From the NCBI RefSeq assembly GCF_000702825.1, contig NZ_JNKF01000012.1, positions 62,001 through 126,000 of the forward strand: a stretch of DNA of 64,000 nucleotides. Direction: 5' to 3'. The notes under the pieces are model-generated. The model had not been told where the DNA came from. It searched no databases and saw only the letters and a list, made by a program, of their open reading frames with translations. The position numbers were made by a program, and so were the translations under genes. Shown piece by piece: positions 17,606-27,078 of the stretch. This stretch comes from Prevotella sp. P6B1. Lineage in GTDB: Bacteria; Bacteroidota; Bacteroidia; Bacteroidales; Bacteroidaceae. Position 1 is the first letter of the stretch. Each line of letters opens with the position of its first letter.

Positions 17606-18478
17606 TTAGCCTAAGTATTTCATCAAGATGCGAGCATAACCGCTGTCGTGCAGTTTGGTGATGCTCTTTTCACGGATCTGACGGACACGCTCACGGGTGA
17701 GACCCATCTCGGCGCCAATCTCCTCAAGGCCACGCTCCTGACAGCCGATGCCAAAGCACTCCTTGACAATCTTCAGTTCGCGATCCTTCAGCACATTGCG
17801 CAATACATTATCCAGGTCGGAGGTGAGCGACTCGTAATCCACTAATTTATCGGTACGGGTATCCTCACCACTGCTCAGCATGTCGGCCATTGAGTTGTCG
17901 TCGTCCTCACCGAAGGGGGCATCGATACTCATGTGGTGACTGTCGGCCTTGGCGGTCTGCTCAATCTTCGACTCCTCAATCTGGGTGAGCTCAGCCAACT
18001 CGCTCACAGATGGACGACGCTGGTGCTGCTGCTCGAACTTATTGATCTCCTGATTGATCTTGCTCAGAGCACCACTCTGGTTCAGGGGCAAGCGCACAAT
18101 ACGACTCTGCTCGGCAATAGCCTGCAGGATGCTCTGACGAATCCACCATACGGCGTAAGAGATAAACTTAAATCCGCGGGTCTCATCAAACTTCTCTGCT
18201 GCTTTCACCAGGCCAATATTGCCTTCGTCGATCAAGTCGGTCAGTGTCAAACCCTGATGCTGGTACTGTTTCGCTACAGACACCACAAAACGCAGATTGG
18301 CTGTTACTAAGCGTTCCTTAGCCTTTTCGCCCTCTGGACCACCACGACGGATGGCCTGAGCCAGCTCAATCTCTTCATCAATTGTGACAAGGGGTTGACG
18401 ACCAATCTCAACAAGATACTTATCCAGTGCCTCACTTGATCGGTTGGTAATACTTTTTTGAATCTTTAATTGCCTCAT
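17606..18478 (-). CDS. rpoD: Primary RNA polymerase sigma factor (RpoD/SigA type)
   Basis: 290 residues, the length of the Bacteroidota primary sigma factor, which lacks region 1.1 and the long non-conserved region. Region 1.2 is SSEALDKYLVEIGRQPLVT. Region 2 contains LVTANLRFVVSVAKQY, DLIDEGNIGLVKAAEKFD and the promoter-melting FKFISYAVWWIRQSI. Region 3 follows, and region 4 has the helix-turn-helix RGLEEIGAEMGLTRERVRQI. It recognises TAnnTTTG promoters, which are abundant in this window. It is transcribed alone from a -7 box just downstream of the GH2 operon terminator. Confidence 0.96.
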   Translation of the reverse strand: MRQLKIQKSITNRSSEALDKYLVEIGRQPLVTIDEEIELAQAIRRGGPEGEKAKERLVTANLRFVVSVAKQYQHQGLTLTDLIDEGNIGLVKAAEKFDETRGFKFISYAVWWIRQSILQAIAEQSRIVRLPLNQSGALSKINQEINKFEQQHQRRPSVSELAELTQIEESKIEQTAKADSHHMSIDAPFGEDDDNSMADMLSSGEDTRTDKLVDYESLTSDLDNVLRNVLKDRELKIVKECFGIGCQERGLEEIGAEMGLTRERVRQIREKSITKLHDSGYARILMKYLG

Positions 18479-18506
18479 ATTTCTATCGTTACTCTGAAAA
18501 AGTGTG

Positions 18507-18538
18507 CAAAAGTACTAAAAAAAACGATACGTTGCAAT
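18507..18538 (-). promoter_or_regulatory. Promoter of rpoD
   Basis: Minus-strand -7 box TACTTTTG (18507-18514) lies about 28 nt before the start codon. A weak -33 match ATTG (18535-18538) is 20 nt upstream and falls in the loop of the preceding terminator hairpin. Confidence 0.6.
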
Positions 18539-18549
18539 CAACGCATCGT
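18516..18549 (-). terminator. Terminator of the LacI-GH31-GH2 operon
   Basis: An 11-bp stem with one mismatch (ACGATACGTTG with CAACGCATCGT, 18524-18549) and a 4-nt loop is followed on the minus strand by eight T residues. It ends the leftward transcript from GH2 and overlaps the rpoD promoter region. Confidence 0.8.
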
Positions 18550-18577
18550 CTTTTTAGTGTATTTTAACAACCTTTGA

Positions 18578-20929
18578 CTACATTCTCAGAGAAGCGGGCT
18601 TCAAATCAATCGCCTCGGCCTTTAAAACGCCATTTCCACGTACCACCACCATGCACTTGCCGGAGAAGGCTTTGCGGCGCGGCGCCTGGAAACGTTCCAT
18701 CGACGTCTGACAGCCATTATCGGTTCCGATGATCTGTGCATCGCCTGTGGTAGAGAACTCAACCTGGTTCTCTGCCCACGGACAGAGATGTCCCTCCTCA
18801 TCCACCACCTCAACGGTGACGAAGGTGAGTTCCTGACCGGCATAGTCGACAGAGAGGCGGAGGTGATCGGGTTGACTGGCAGTATGTATCGTCTGTGTGC
18901 AGACGGGTTGGCCGTTCTTACGGGTGACAGCCTTGATCTCGCCTGGTTCGAACTGTACGCGCCACATCACATGGTAATCGTGTTCACCCTTACGACGGAT
19001 GCCCTGACTACGGCCATTGATGAAGAGTTCCACCTCGTCGGCCTGGTTATAGTAGGCCCAGAGATCGATGGTCTGACCAGGGAGCCAGTTCCAATGGGGA
19101 AAGAGATGGAGCATGGGTTTGGCGGTCCACTCGCTCTGGTACATATAATAGCTGTCCTTGGGGAAGCCCGCCAGATCGATGAGACCGAAATAGCTACTAC
19201 GTGCCGGGAAGCCATAGGGCGTGGGTTCGCCGATATAGTCGAAACCGGTCCAGATGAACTGTCCACCCACGAAGGCATGGTGCTTGACCACATCCCACAG
19301 CTGTTCGTGGGTGCTCGACCACGAGGCATGCATGTTATCGTAGGCAGAGCATTTGAACGACGGGTCGGTATAGGGCAGCCACCACTGTTTGGGCGCCTTA
19401 TAGATACTGTCGGAAGGCATCATATAATAGCCGCGCGACTGGAGCGCCGACACACTCTCGGAGAAGATGAAGGGCTTGCCGGGGAAGTTCCTGGGCACGT
19501 CGGCCACATGCTCGTGGTGATAGTTGAAGCCAATCAGGTCGATAGCCCCACTCTTGAAGAGGTGGTTATTGGGCGAAGGCTCATTACAACCGGCTGTAAT
19601 AGGACGGGTGGTATCATAACGCTTCACGATTTCAGCCAGATGCCGGGTGAGCAGGCTCTGTACCGACAGTTCGCCATCCTTGGCGAGGGTCGAGGCATCA
19701 TGACCGGCATTCAGGATGAGGTTAGCCTGTTCGAGGGTCAGCGTGTCGGCCTCAGCCGAAGACCACTGCTCGAGTACCTCGTTGCCGATAGACCACATGA
19801 GGATGCTGGGATGATTGCGGTCGCGCAGCACCAGATCGGTGAGATCGCGCTCATGCCACTCATCGAAGAAGCGGGCATAGTCGTTCTGGGTCTTCTTGCG
19901 GCGCCACATATCGAAGCTCTCATCCATCACGATGAGTCCCATGGTGTCGCACATGTTCAGGAGTTCGGGTGCCGGTGGGTTATGCGAACTGCGGATGGCG
20001 TTCACACCCATGGCCTTGAGTTTGGTGAGTTTGCGATGCAAGGCATCCTCGTACAAGGCTGCTCCTAAGCAACCGAAGTCGTGATGCTCGCACACACCAT
20101 TGAGCTTGAAGTTCTTGCCATTGAGCCAGAAGCCCGTCTTGGCATCGAACTTAAAGTCGCGGAAGCCCGTGGTGGTCTCTACCTCATCCACCACCTGACC
20201 CTTGACAAGCAGTTGCGTGCGTACCTTATATATATAAGGATCCTCACAACTCCATTTACGGGGTTTCCGGATGGAGGTGGGGCGCCCCTGGGCATCCAAC
20301 CATGTATTGCGAACGGTGACCTTCTGACGGGTGGGATTCACGTAATCGACCTCCACCTTACCATCGTGAACATACACACCCCAGTGTTTGATGTGGATGG
20401 GGTTGGTACGGGTGAGCCACACGTGACGATAGATGCCGCAACCGGAATACCAACGCGAGTTGGGCTGGTCGGAGTTATCCACACGGACCGCCACCACGTT
20501 GGTGCCCTCATGCACATAAGGCGTGATATCATATTCGAAACTGGAGTAGCCATAGGGGCGGAAGCCTACCTTCTGACCATTGACATACACGGTGGCATTC
20601 ATATAGACGCCATCGAACGCTAAGAAGAAGTTGGACAGATCGGCCGACTGCAGATCAGGGATATCGAAGTGCTTGCGGTACCAGCCGATGCCACCGGGTA
20701 AGGCACCTCCACCGGCACCACTGGGGTTACTGGCATAGAAGTCGCCCTCGATCGCCCAGTCGTGGGGCACATCGAGGCGGCGCCACTGACTATCGTCGTA
20801 ATCCACCAAAGCCATCTTAGCATCATCGCCCAGACGGAAACGCCAGTCACTATCAAAACAAACACGCTCCCTGGCTGAACAAGCCAGAGAGCTGAGTATG
20901 GCCATCACGGCGAGCAATAGTTTTCTCAT
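18578..20929 (-). CDS. Glycoside hydrolase family 2 (beta-galactosidase type)
   Basis: 783 residues with a signal peptide (cleavage near ACSA). Domains are an N-terminal sugar-binding jelly roll (30-180), a shortened Ig-like domain (185-260), the TIM barrel (265-570) and C-terminal beta domains (580-783). Acid/base Glu384 is in MWSIGNEV and nucleophile Glu491 in FIFSESVS. GH2 enzymes of this form are periplasmic or surface beta-galactosidases. The Ig-like domain is shorter than usual, with WLDAQGRPTSIRKPRKW joining strands directly, which suggests an internal deletion. It lies 24 bases after the GH31 gene; together they would remove galactose and xylose from xyloglucan side chains. Substrate is inferred. 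Confidence 0.88.
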   Translation of the reverse strand: MRKLLLAVMAILSSLACSARERVCFDSDWRFRLGDDAKMALVDYDDSQWRRLDVPHDWAIEGDFYASNPSGAGGGALPGGIGWYRKHFDIPDLQSADLSNFFLAFDGVYMNATVYVNGQKVGFRPYGYSSFEYDITPYVHEGTNVVAVRVDNSDQPNSRWYSGCGIYRHVWLTRTNPIHIKHWGVYVHDGKVEVDYVNPTRQKVTVRNTWLDAQGRPTSIRKPRKWSCEDPYIYKVRTQLLVKGQVVDEVETTTGFRDFKFDAKTGFWLNGKNFKLNGVCEHHDFGCLGAALYEDALHRKLTKLKAMGVNAIRSSHNPPAPELLNMCDTMGLIVMDESFDMWRRKKTQNDYARFFDEWHERDLTDLVLRDRNHPSILMWSIGNEVLEQWSSAEADTLTLEQANLILNAGHDASTLAKDGELSVQSLLTRHLAEIVKRYDTTRPITAGCNEPSPNNHLFKSGAIDLIGFNYHHEHVADVPRNFPGKPFIFSESVSALQSRGYYMMPSDSIYKAPKQWWLPYTDPSFKCSAYDNMHASWSSTHEQLWDVVKHHAFVGGQFIWTGFDYIGEPTPYGFPARSSYFGLIDLAGFPKDSYYMYQSEWTAKPMLHLFPHWNWLPGQTIDLWAYYNQADEVELFINGRSQGIRRKGEHDYHVMWRVQFEPGEIKAVTRKNGQPVCTQTIHTASQPDHLRLSVDYAGQELTFVTVEVVDEEGHLCPWAENQVEFSTTGDAQIIGTDNGCQTSMERFQAPRRKAFSGKCMVVVRGNGVLKAEAIDLKPASLRM

Positions 20930-20953
20930 CGCTATAGTCGTTATGTGGATGGA

Positions 20954-23929
20954 TTACAACTTAACAGATACCGCCTTGCCGTTATACTGAACCAGTTTGC
21001 CTGCGGGGGTATCGAGATTCAGCGGCTGGGCGTTGTCCTTCGAGATCAGCACCACATTGAAGCGGCGGTTCTTGAGCATACCAGCGAACTGACCCTTACG
21101 GGCACCGAACGAGATGGTGCGGGTGGCGTCATCGTAGGTGATATCGATGGTGGCATATTTGCCCTTCTCGTAGTTATAGTTGGTACCTTCGTCCTCATAG
21201 AGTTGGAAGCTGCCATTCTGACCAGCATAGACATAGAGGTGGATGAGCTCAGCGGGTTTCTCGTCGCTCCACTCCATCTCAGGACCGAATGGGATGATGG
21301 CACCCTCGCGAACGAATACCGGGATCTGCTCGTATGGAGCCTCTACGATGAGGCGCTGGCCACCCTCGGTATATTCACCTGTGTAGAGGTTGTACCAGCC
21401 GCACTGGGCGGGGAAGTAAACCGAGCGGTTGCGGGCTTTGTAGTAGCCTACGGGACAAGCCATGAGGGCTGGACCGAACATCCACTGGTTACCGATATTC
21501 TCTACCTCACGATCGCCATTGAAGTCCATCACCAAGGGGCGCATCAGGGTGTAATCCTTGAAGTGTGCCCATCCTGCTAACGAGTAGAGGTATGGCATGA
21601 GGCGATAGCGCAGTTTATCGTAATAGACGAACGACTTGTAGGCAGGATGCTCATCGGGAGCGATGTTCCAGATTTCGCGCAATGGCCACTGACCATGCGA
21701 GCGGAACAACGGAATGAAGGTGCCGAACTGGTTCCAACGGGTCTGCAGCTCACGCCACTCCTTCAGGTCCTCGTTCTCTACCCCACTCTTGTCGAAGAGC
21801 TGTTGGGCAGCCACATAACGGTTCTCTACACAGAAGCCGCCCTGGTCCATACCCCAGAAAGGAATACCAGAGATAGAGTAATTCAGACCAGCCGTCATCT
21901 GGGCACGCATATCCTCCCAACGGGTACCGATATCACCACTCCAGGTGGCGGTAGAGAAGCGCTGCTCACCAGCGAAGCCGCTACGAGTGAGCAAGAATAC
22001 ACGTGGCTCATTGAGCTTACCCTTCCATACTGAACGCTGACCATTGTAGATGGCATCAGCATTCATGGTACTATAAGCATTAAAGTATTCAGTAGATGTG
22101 CCTAAAGCAGTTGGGCCAGAGAGAGCCTTGCGATACCACATAGGGGTACAGTCGCGTACGTTGGGCTCCGAGGCATCCATCCACCAGGCATCGACGCCCT
22201 TACCGAGGGCGGAATAGAGATTCTCATCCATCTGGCGCCAGAACATCTTGCGGGCACCGGGATCGTAGGCATCATAGAAACCATTTGTATAACCAGGACC
22301 AACCCAATCGTGGATATCGTCGGTGGGACTCTGGATATACATCCAGCCCTTGGCATCGAGTTCCTTGTAGTTGTCGGTATTGCAATAGAACTTTGGCCAT
22401 ACACTGATCATGAAGCGACCATGCATCTGGTGCACATTGTCGAGCATCTGCTGGGGATTAGGATAGCGTGAAGCCTCGAACTGGTGAGAGCCCCACTGGT
22501 CCTCGGGCCAGTAGTTCCAGTCCTGTACGATATTGTCGATAGGGATATGACGCTTACGGAACTCAGCGAGGGTGCCCTCAATCTCGTCCTGTGTCTTATA
22601 ACGCTCACGACTCTGCCAGAAGCCTAACACCCATTTGGGATAGAGCGAAGCCTTACCCGTGAGAGTGCGATAACCGCTGACCACCTGGTCGAGGTTCTCA
22701 CCTGCGATGAAGTAGTAGTCCATATCCTTGGCCATCTCGCTCCATACGCTCAGTTGTTCACGCTCCTGCTTGCTGCGGGGTTCCGATACACGCAGACCGC
22801 AATATGCCTCGCCACCATCGGGGCGCCACTCGATACGCAACTGTACACGTTTGCCCTTCTGCAGTTCGGTTGAGAACTTATAGGTGTTGGGGTTCCAGGC
22901 TGTGCGCCAACGCTCGGGCACCACCTCCTGACCATCGATATACACTTTTACATAACCTGAATAGTACAATATAAATTGAGCATTGAACATTGAACATTGA
23001 ACATTGAATGTTCGGGGTTCAATGAACCCCTCATAGACTACGCTGGCACCGGCGAGCTGGAAGCCTTTGGGGAAATTCTTGATACCGCCATTGTCGGTCT
23101 TCAGGGCAATCGCCGATTTCTCAGGCGTACCATATTCATAATAGATGCTATCCTCATCGCGCACCAACTTCTTACCACGGGCATCGACATAAGTACCCGT
23201 GAGATGACCTGCACGTCCCTGTTTATCGTAGAGTTTAAAAGCCCGGTTGAGTTGGAGATAGTCGTTAGGATTACCAAAACGACAGTAGCTGTAAGAGTCC
23301 CACAGCAGACCGTAGTTCTTGTTGGAGAGCACGAAAGGAATGCTCACCTTGGTGTTATACTGGAAGAGGTCCTCGTTCTTTCCCTTCATGTTGAACTCCT
23401 CGCTCTGGTGCTGACCCAAGCCATAGAAAGCCTCATCATCGGGAGAGTCGAACTTCATCTGCCATGACAAGCCATGTTTCTGTTCCTCGGGAACGGTATA
23501 GCCTGTCTTCATACCTAATTCGCGCTCTGGCACGGTGAAGTCCCAGAACTTCTTGCCGTCCTGTGCCTCTTTGAGCAACTGCTTGCCAGCGGCATCGAAG
23601 AACGTGATGGCGCCAGTGGCCTTGGCGACCACGGCCTTGACCTTAGCGGTCTTGACCACGATGGCGGCCCCTTCGTCGGTAATGGTGTAGCTACCCTTCT
23701 GTGGAGCCTTCTGAGGGACAATCATCAGTGAGGCCGGCTTCTCAGGGAGGGCCTCCTTACTAGTGGCACGCACACGGATAATCTGGTTGTTCATCACCTC
23801 TAAACGGATAACCTTGGCCTGACCACCATCAGGACGGATGGTTACGTAGTTCCCATTTGTCTGCACCTCGGCTGCCAGCATGGTTGAAGATAGCAGCAAG
23901 GCTGACACTAAAATCTTTATTCGTTTCAT
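20954..23929 (-). CDS. Glycoside hydrolase family 31 with PA14 insert (alpha-xylosidase type)
   Basis: 991 residues. After a signal peptide come the N-terminal beta domain, the motif FYGLGQHQSEEF near 168-179, and a PA14-like insert at about 225-390 (YYSGYVKVYIDGQEV). The catalytic barrel has nucleophile Asp585 (WWMDASEPN) and acid/base Asp666 (TWSGDIGTRW). The length and the PA14 insert match GH31 alpha-xylosidases that act on xyloglucan oligosaccharides. The PA14 region contains TFNVQCSMFNAQF, encoded by a 7-bp repeat tract, a likely late insertion. It lies between a propeller sensor and a GH2 in one operon. Alternative activity: alpha-glucosidase. Confidence 0.9.
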   Translation of the reverse strand: MKRIKILVSALLLSSTMLAAEVQTNGNYVTIRPDGGQAKVIRLEVMNNQIIRVRATSKEALPEKPASLMIVPQKAPQKGSYTITDEGAAIVVKTAKVKAVVAKATGAITFFDAAGKQLLKEAQDGKKFWDFTVPERELGMKTGYTVPEEQKHGLSWQMKFDSPDDEAFYGLGQHQSEEFNMKGKNEDLFQYNTKVSIPFVLSNKNYGLLWDSYSYCRFGNPNDYLQLNRAFKLYDKQGRAGHLTGTYVDARGKKLVRDEDSIYYEYGTPEKSAIALKTDNGGIKNFPKGFQLAGASVVYEGFIEPRTFNVQCSMFNAQFILYYSGYVKVYIDGQEVVPERWRTAWNPNTYKFSTELQKGKRVQLRIEWRPDGGEAYCGLRVSEPRSKQEREQLSVWSEMAKDMDYYFIAGENLDQVVSGYRTLTGKASLYPKWVLGFWQSRERYKTQDEIEGTLAEFRKRHIPIDNIVQDWNYWPEDQWGSHQFEASRYPNPQQMLDNVHQMHGRFMISVWPKFYCNTDNYKELDAKGWMYIQSPTDDIHDWVGPGYTNGFYDAYDPGARKMFWRQMDENLYSALGKGVDAWWMDASEPNVRDCTPMWYRKALSGPTALGTSTEYFNAYSTMNADAIYNGQRSVWKGKLNEPRVFLLTRSGFAGEQRFSTATWSGDIGTRWEDMRAQMTAGLNYSISGIPFWGMDQGGFCVENRYVAAQQLFDKSGVENEDLKEWRELQTRWNQFGTFIPLFRSHGQWPLREIWNIAPDEHPAYKSFVYYDKLRYRLMPYLYSLAGWAHFKDYTLMRPLVMDFNGDREVENIGNQWMFGPALMACPVGYYKARNRSVYFPAQCGWYNLYTGEYTEGGQRLIVEAPYEQIPVFVREGAIIPFGPEMEWSDEKPAELIHLYVYAGQNGSFQLYEDEGTNYNYEKGKYATIDITYDDATRTISFGARKGQFAGMLKNRRFNVVLISKDNAQPLNLDTPAGKLVQYNGKAVSVKL
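22975..23030. repeat. Heptad repeat plus hairpin inside the GH31 gene
   Basis: Five 7-bp units (ATTGAGC, three ATTGAAC, ATTGAAT; 22975-23009) are followed by a perfect 7-bp hairpin GGGGTTC/GAACCCC with a 3-nt loop (23014-23030). The tract is translated within the PA14-like domain. Confidence 0.8.
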
Positions 23930-23942
23930 TGTTTATATTATT

Positions 23943-23970
23943 GGTTGAACTCTTCACTATTCACTAATCA
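23943..23970. repeat. Heptad repeat at the sensor/GH31 junction
   Basis: TTCACTA units followed by degenerate copies fill the 38-base gap and reach the stop of the propeller sensor gene. Confidence 0.55.
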
Positions 23971-26900
23971 ATCTTCATCCAGCATCACTGCCTCTTCGGC
24001 AGCTGCCTCAACGGGCAGGGTGATGGTGAATACCGAACCGCCACTCGGGTTGTTCTCGGCCGTGATGGTACCACCATGCATCTCGACGATGGCCTTTACG
24101 AAGAACAGACTGATACCAGAGTCGTCATCGCTCACCATGGGGTCGAAGATGGTGTCTTCGCCACCCTCAGGGATGCCGACACCATTGTCGGAGATACGGA
24201 TAGAGCCCGAGGTAGAGGTCTTATCGACAAACACCTTGATCTTACACTCGGTGGGTGAGAACAGCGCACAGCTGTTGAGCAGCATCTGCACAGCCTGTGC
24301 CATCTGCTCGTGGTCGAAGTCGACGGTGAGATCCTGTGCCAGCGGGAAGAACGAGAACTTGACATGCTTGCCAAGCGGCGCCTTGAACTGGGCGCACTGC
24401 TCCTTCATGAAGTGCTGGAGGTCGTGCGGCTTCTTGACCGTGGCCTCGATGCTCCAGGCGGCATTATAGAGCTCCTCGGCCTGTGCCTTCTGGTCGCTCT
24501 CCTGCTGTTTCTGCAGCTCGGCGCGCATCTCGGCCATCCACTGTTTCTTCATCACCTCCATACGCAGATAGTCGCGCTCGGTCTTCTCGGCCTGCTGTTT
24601 CAGGAATTTCCTGCGCCAGAAGAAGACGCCTAAGGCTACCAACGACAGGAAGACGAGCATGATCCAACGGTTACGCAACAACGGTGGGGTGACGGTAATC
24701 TTCAGGACAGCCTCGTTCTGACCCATCGTACCATCCTCGTTCAGCATACGCACATGGAGGATGTACTCACCATGCTTGAGCGACATATACGTGATGTTAG
24801 GATCGTTCTCCTCGGTACGGATCCACTTATCGCTTGAACCTTCCAGCTGGTAAACGAAGCGTGAGGTGTTATGCATCTCGCCCTTATCGGTTGCCAACTG
24901 AATGGTGAACTGATTCTCGTAATAGCGCAGCACCAGTTCCTTGCTGGTGTTGAGATCCTCGGTCATAATGACACGACCGTCGTAAGCCTCACCCACACCT
25001 AACTGATGACCGAACAACTTCAGACCGCTGAATACGGGGGTCTCGTTATTATCACCACTGGTCACGAGTTTCGGATTGATCACATCCACGCCACCAACAC
25101 CGCCTATCAGGATCAAACCATCAGGTGTGAGGCAAGCAGAGCGCTGGTTGTAGGGTCCCTGTTGCAGACCATCCTTACTGGTGAAGCTGCGCACATTAAA
25201 GGTCCAGTTGCCCTGCGCATCCTTCTTGGGAACCACATTCGACACGCCATGTTCGGTGATGACCCACATGTTGTGCAGCTGATCCTCAACCAGACCAACG
25301 ACACTGGAGCCAATCAGACCGCTGTTCATATCGAGCATGGTCTGTTTGTTGGCTTTCCAATCGACCACGCAACAGCCTGATGTAGAGCCATGCCATACCA
25401 GTCCACGACTATCCTCCATCACACAGGTGGTGGTAGCCATAGCGGCAACCTGGCCGTTGACCACAGGGATGGTCATCGTTGCCACCTTGCCGCTAACGGG
25501 GTTTATGAGCGAATAGAACTGCGAGTGACCAACCATCAGCCAGCCTTTAGCAGTCCAGCTGGCAGAGGTCACGAAGTCCCCTGGCAGTGAGGAGTTATGT
25601 GAGTTGATGGAACGGAACTTGCCCGTCTTAGGTGAGAAGCGCTGTACGCCGCTACCCAATGTGCCCAACCAGATATCGCCCCACTTATCCTCGGTAACCG
25701 ACCAGATGTTATTGTTCAGCAACTGCCCATTGGTGTTCGACATGAGGTAGTTCTTAACCTTTCCGTTGGCAATATGGATCAGACCACCATTATACGTACC
25801 GAACCATACCGAGCCATCCTTGGCACCATAGCTCGACACCATGATATCAGATGCGAAGCCACAACGGGCCCTATCGTAAGTCTCAGTCTCACCAGTATCC
25901 TTCAGATATTTGATAATACCACGGTTATCGGTACCGAACCAGTAGTTGCCACTGGCATCGACCGTGGCGGTATTGATATCGCCCAACTCCAAAGTATTGA
26001 AGCCTAAGAGCTTCTCGATATACTGGTTCAAGCCGTTGCGGTAGCAGCCAATCCACATGTTGCCCGACTTGTCGAGCATCAGGCGTTTCTGGGTATTCTC
26101 GCTCACGGAGGTGGCATCGAACTTATTGTTGACGAAGTTCCTGACCTGACCGCCCTTGGTATCAATCACATAGAGTCCCATGTGGTCGGTAGCCAGCCAT
26201 ATCCAGCCTCGCTGGTCCATGCACACATCCCATACCTGTATGTCGGCTGGTAACGGGGCTATGCCGCAAGAAGCCAGATAGTCATTCAGCGAGCCATACC
26301 AGGTCTTGTCCTTCTGACTGAACACAAACACATGACCAGTGGTGAGCACCCAGTAGTTGCAATGTTTATCGACATAGATATCATAGCCCTGACTGCTCTG
26401 GGCGCCACTGCGCTTCATAAAGTCCTCGCGCCACAGCACCTTACCATTGTCGCCATCGAGTGCCATCAGGTCGCCATCGCTCGATGTCACCAACAGTTTA
26501 TCGTTCCACTCGGCAAAGTTGGAGAAGTTGTACTCCTTGGGAATCTGATTCTGTTCATAGCCGTATTTGATCAGCTTATAGGTCTTCTTACGAGGATTAT
26601 AGCAATACAAGCCCTCGTCGTAGGTCTTGATCCAGAAACGTTTCTGCGAGTCGATATAGAAACGGTCGATATTGCCCTTGATGCCCCATTTTGACAAGAT
26701 GTTGGACGGATTGCGGTTGACACGCTCGGTGACAGGATCGAACACGCTGTAGTTCATGCCCTGTTTCAGCCACAGCTTACCTTCGCCATCCTCCCATATC
26801 TGATCGACATAGTTGTTGCGGAGGGTGGTGGTATCGTTAGGATCGGAGTAATAGGTACGGAAGCGGTAACCGTCGTAGCGGTTCAGACCGTAGGAAGTAC

Positions 26901-27066
26901 CAATCCAGACGAAGCCATGCGAATCCTGGAACATATAGTTGATCTGCGAGTTGGACAAACCATCGCGTGCATCCAACCTGCGGAATTTCATATCAGGAAT
27001 CACTGCCGTGGCTGCACTCACGGTGAGGCAGCACATACAAATGATAGAAGCAATCAGTTGTCTCAT
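23968..27066 (-). CDS. Two-component propeller sensor with degenerate kinase core and no output domain
   Basis: 1032 residues. A signal peptide (ASIICMCCLTVSAATA) precedes about 14 Reg_prop propeller repeats (25-690; for example YMFQDSHGFVWIGTSYGL, VTEDKWGDIWLGTLGSG), a Y_Y_Y domain (about 700-785), a membrane helix (790-810) and a C-terminal HATPase-like domain (about 900-1020; DNGVGIP at 960-966, IFDPMVS). This is the sensor half of a Bacteroides hybrid two-component regulator of glycan use. Unlike those, no HisKA motif (SHExRTPL) is seen in the helix at 820-880, the G2 box is altered (DSGISLFFVK), and there is no receiver or AraC domain. It lies 12 bases after the LacI gene and should sense a glycan in the periplasm; how it signals is unclear. 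Confidence 0.85.
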   Translation of the reverse strand: MRQLIASIICMCCLTVSAATAVIPDMKFRRLDARDGLSNSQINYMFQDSHGFVWIGTSYGLNRYDGYRFRTYYSDPNDTTTLRNNYVDQIWEDGEGKLWLKQGMNYSVFDPVTERVNRNPSNILSKWGIKGNIDRFYIDSQKRFWIKTYDEGLYCYNPRKKTYKLIKYGYEQNQIPKEYNFSNFAEWNDKLLVTSSDGDLMALDGDNGKVLWREDFMKRSGAQSSQGYDIYVDKHCNYWVLTTGHVFVFSQKDKTWYGSLNDYLASCGIAPLPADIQVWDVCMDQRGWIWLATDHMGLYVIDTKGGQVRNFVNNKFDATSVSENTQKRLMLDKSGNMWIGCYRNGLNQYIEKLLGFNTLELGDINTATVDASGNYWFGTDNRGIIKYLKDTGETETYDRARCGFASDIMVSSYGAKDGSVWFGTYNGGLIHIANGKVKNYLMSNTNGQLLNNNIWSVTEDKWGDIWLGTLGSGVQRFSPKTGKFRSINSHNSSLPGDFVTSASWTAKGWLMVGHSQFYSLINPVSGKVATMTIPVVNGQVAAMATTTCVMEDSRGLVWHGSTSGCCVVDWKANKQTMLDMNSGLIGSSVVGLVEDQLHNMWVITEHGVSNVVPKKDAQGNWTFNVRSFTSKDGLQQGPYNQRSACLTPDGLILIGGVGGVDVINPKLVTSGDNNETPVFSGLKLFGHQLGVGEAYDGRVIMTEDLNTSKELVLRYYENQFTIQLATDKGEMHNTSRFVYQLEGSSDKWIRTEENDPNITYMSLKHGEYILHVRMLNEDGTMGQNEAVLKITVTPPLLRNRWIMLVFLSLVALGVFFWRRKFLKQQAEKTERDYLRMEVMKKQWMAEMRAELQKQQESDQKAQAEELYNAAWSIEATVKKPHDLQHFMKEQCAQFKAPLGKHVKFSFFPLAQDLTVDFDHEQMAQAVQMLLNSCALFSPTECKIKVFVDKTSTSGSIRISDNGVGIPEGGEDTIFDPMVSDDDSGISLFFVKAIVEMHGGTITAENNPSGGSVFTITLPVEAAAEEAVMLDED

Positions 27067-27078
27067 ATGCCTGTGTTT

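Noticed and set aside
18788-20068. A 426-codon open frame opposite the GH2 gene
   Set aside because: GH2 has intact catalytic motifs on the other strand; the frame is a shadow of GC-rich codons with no domain.
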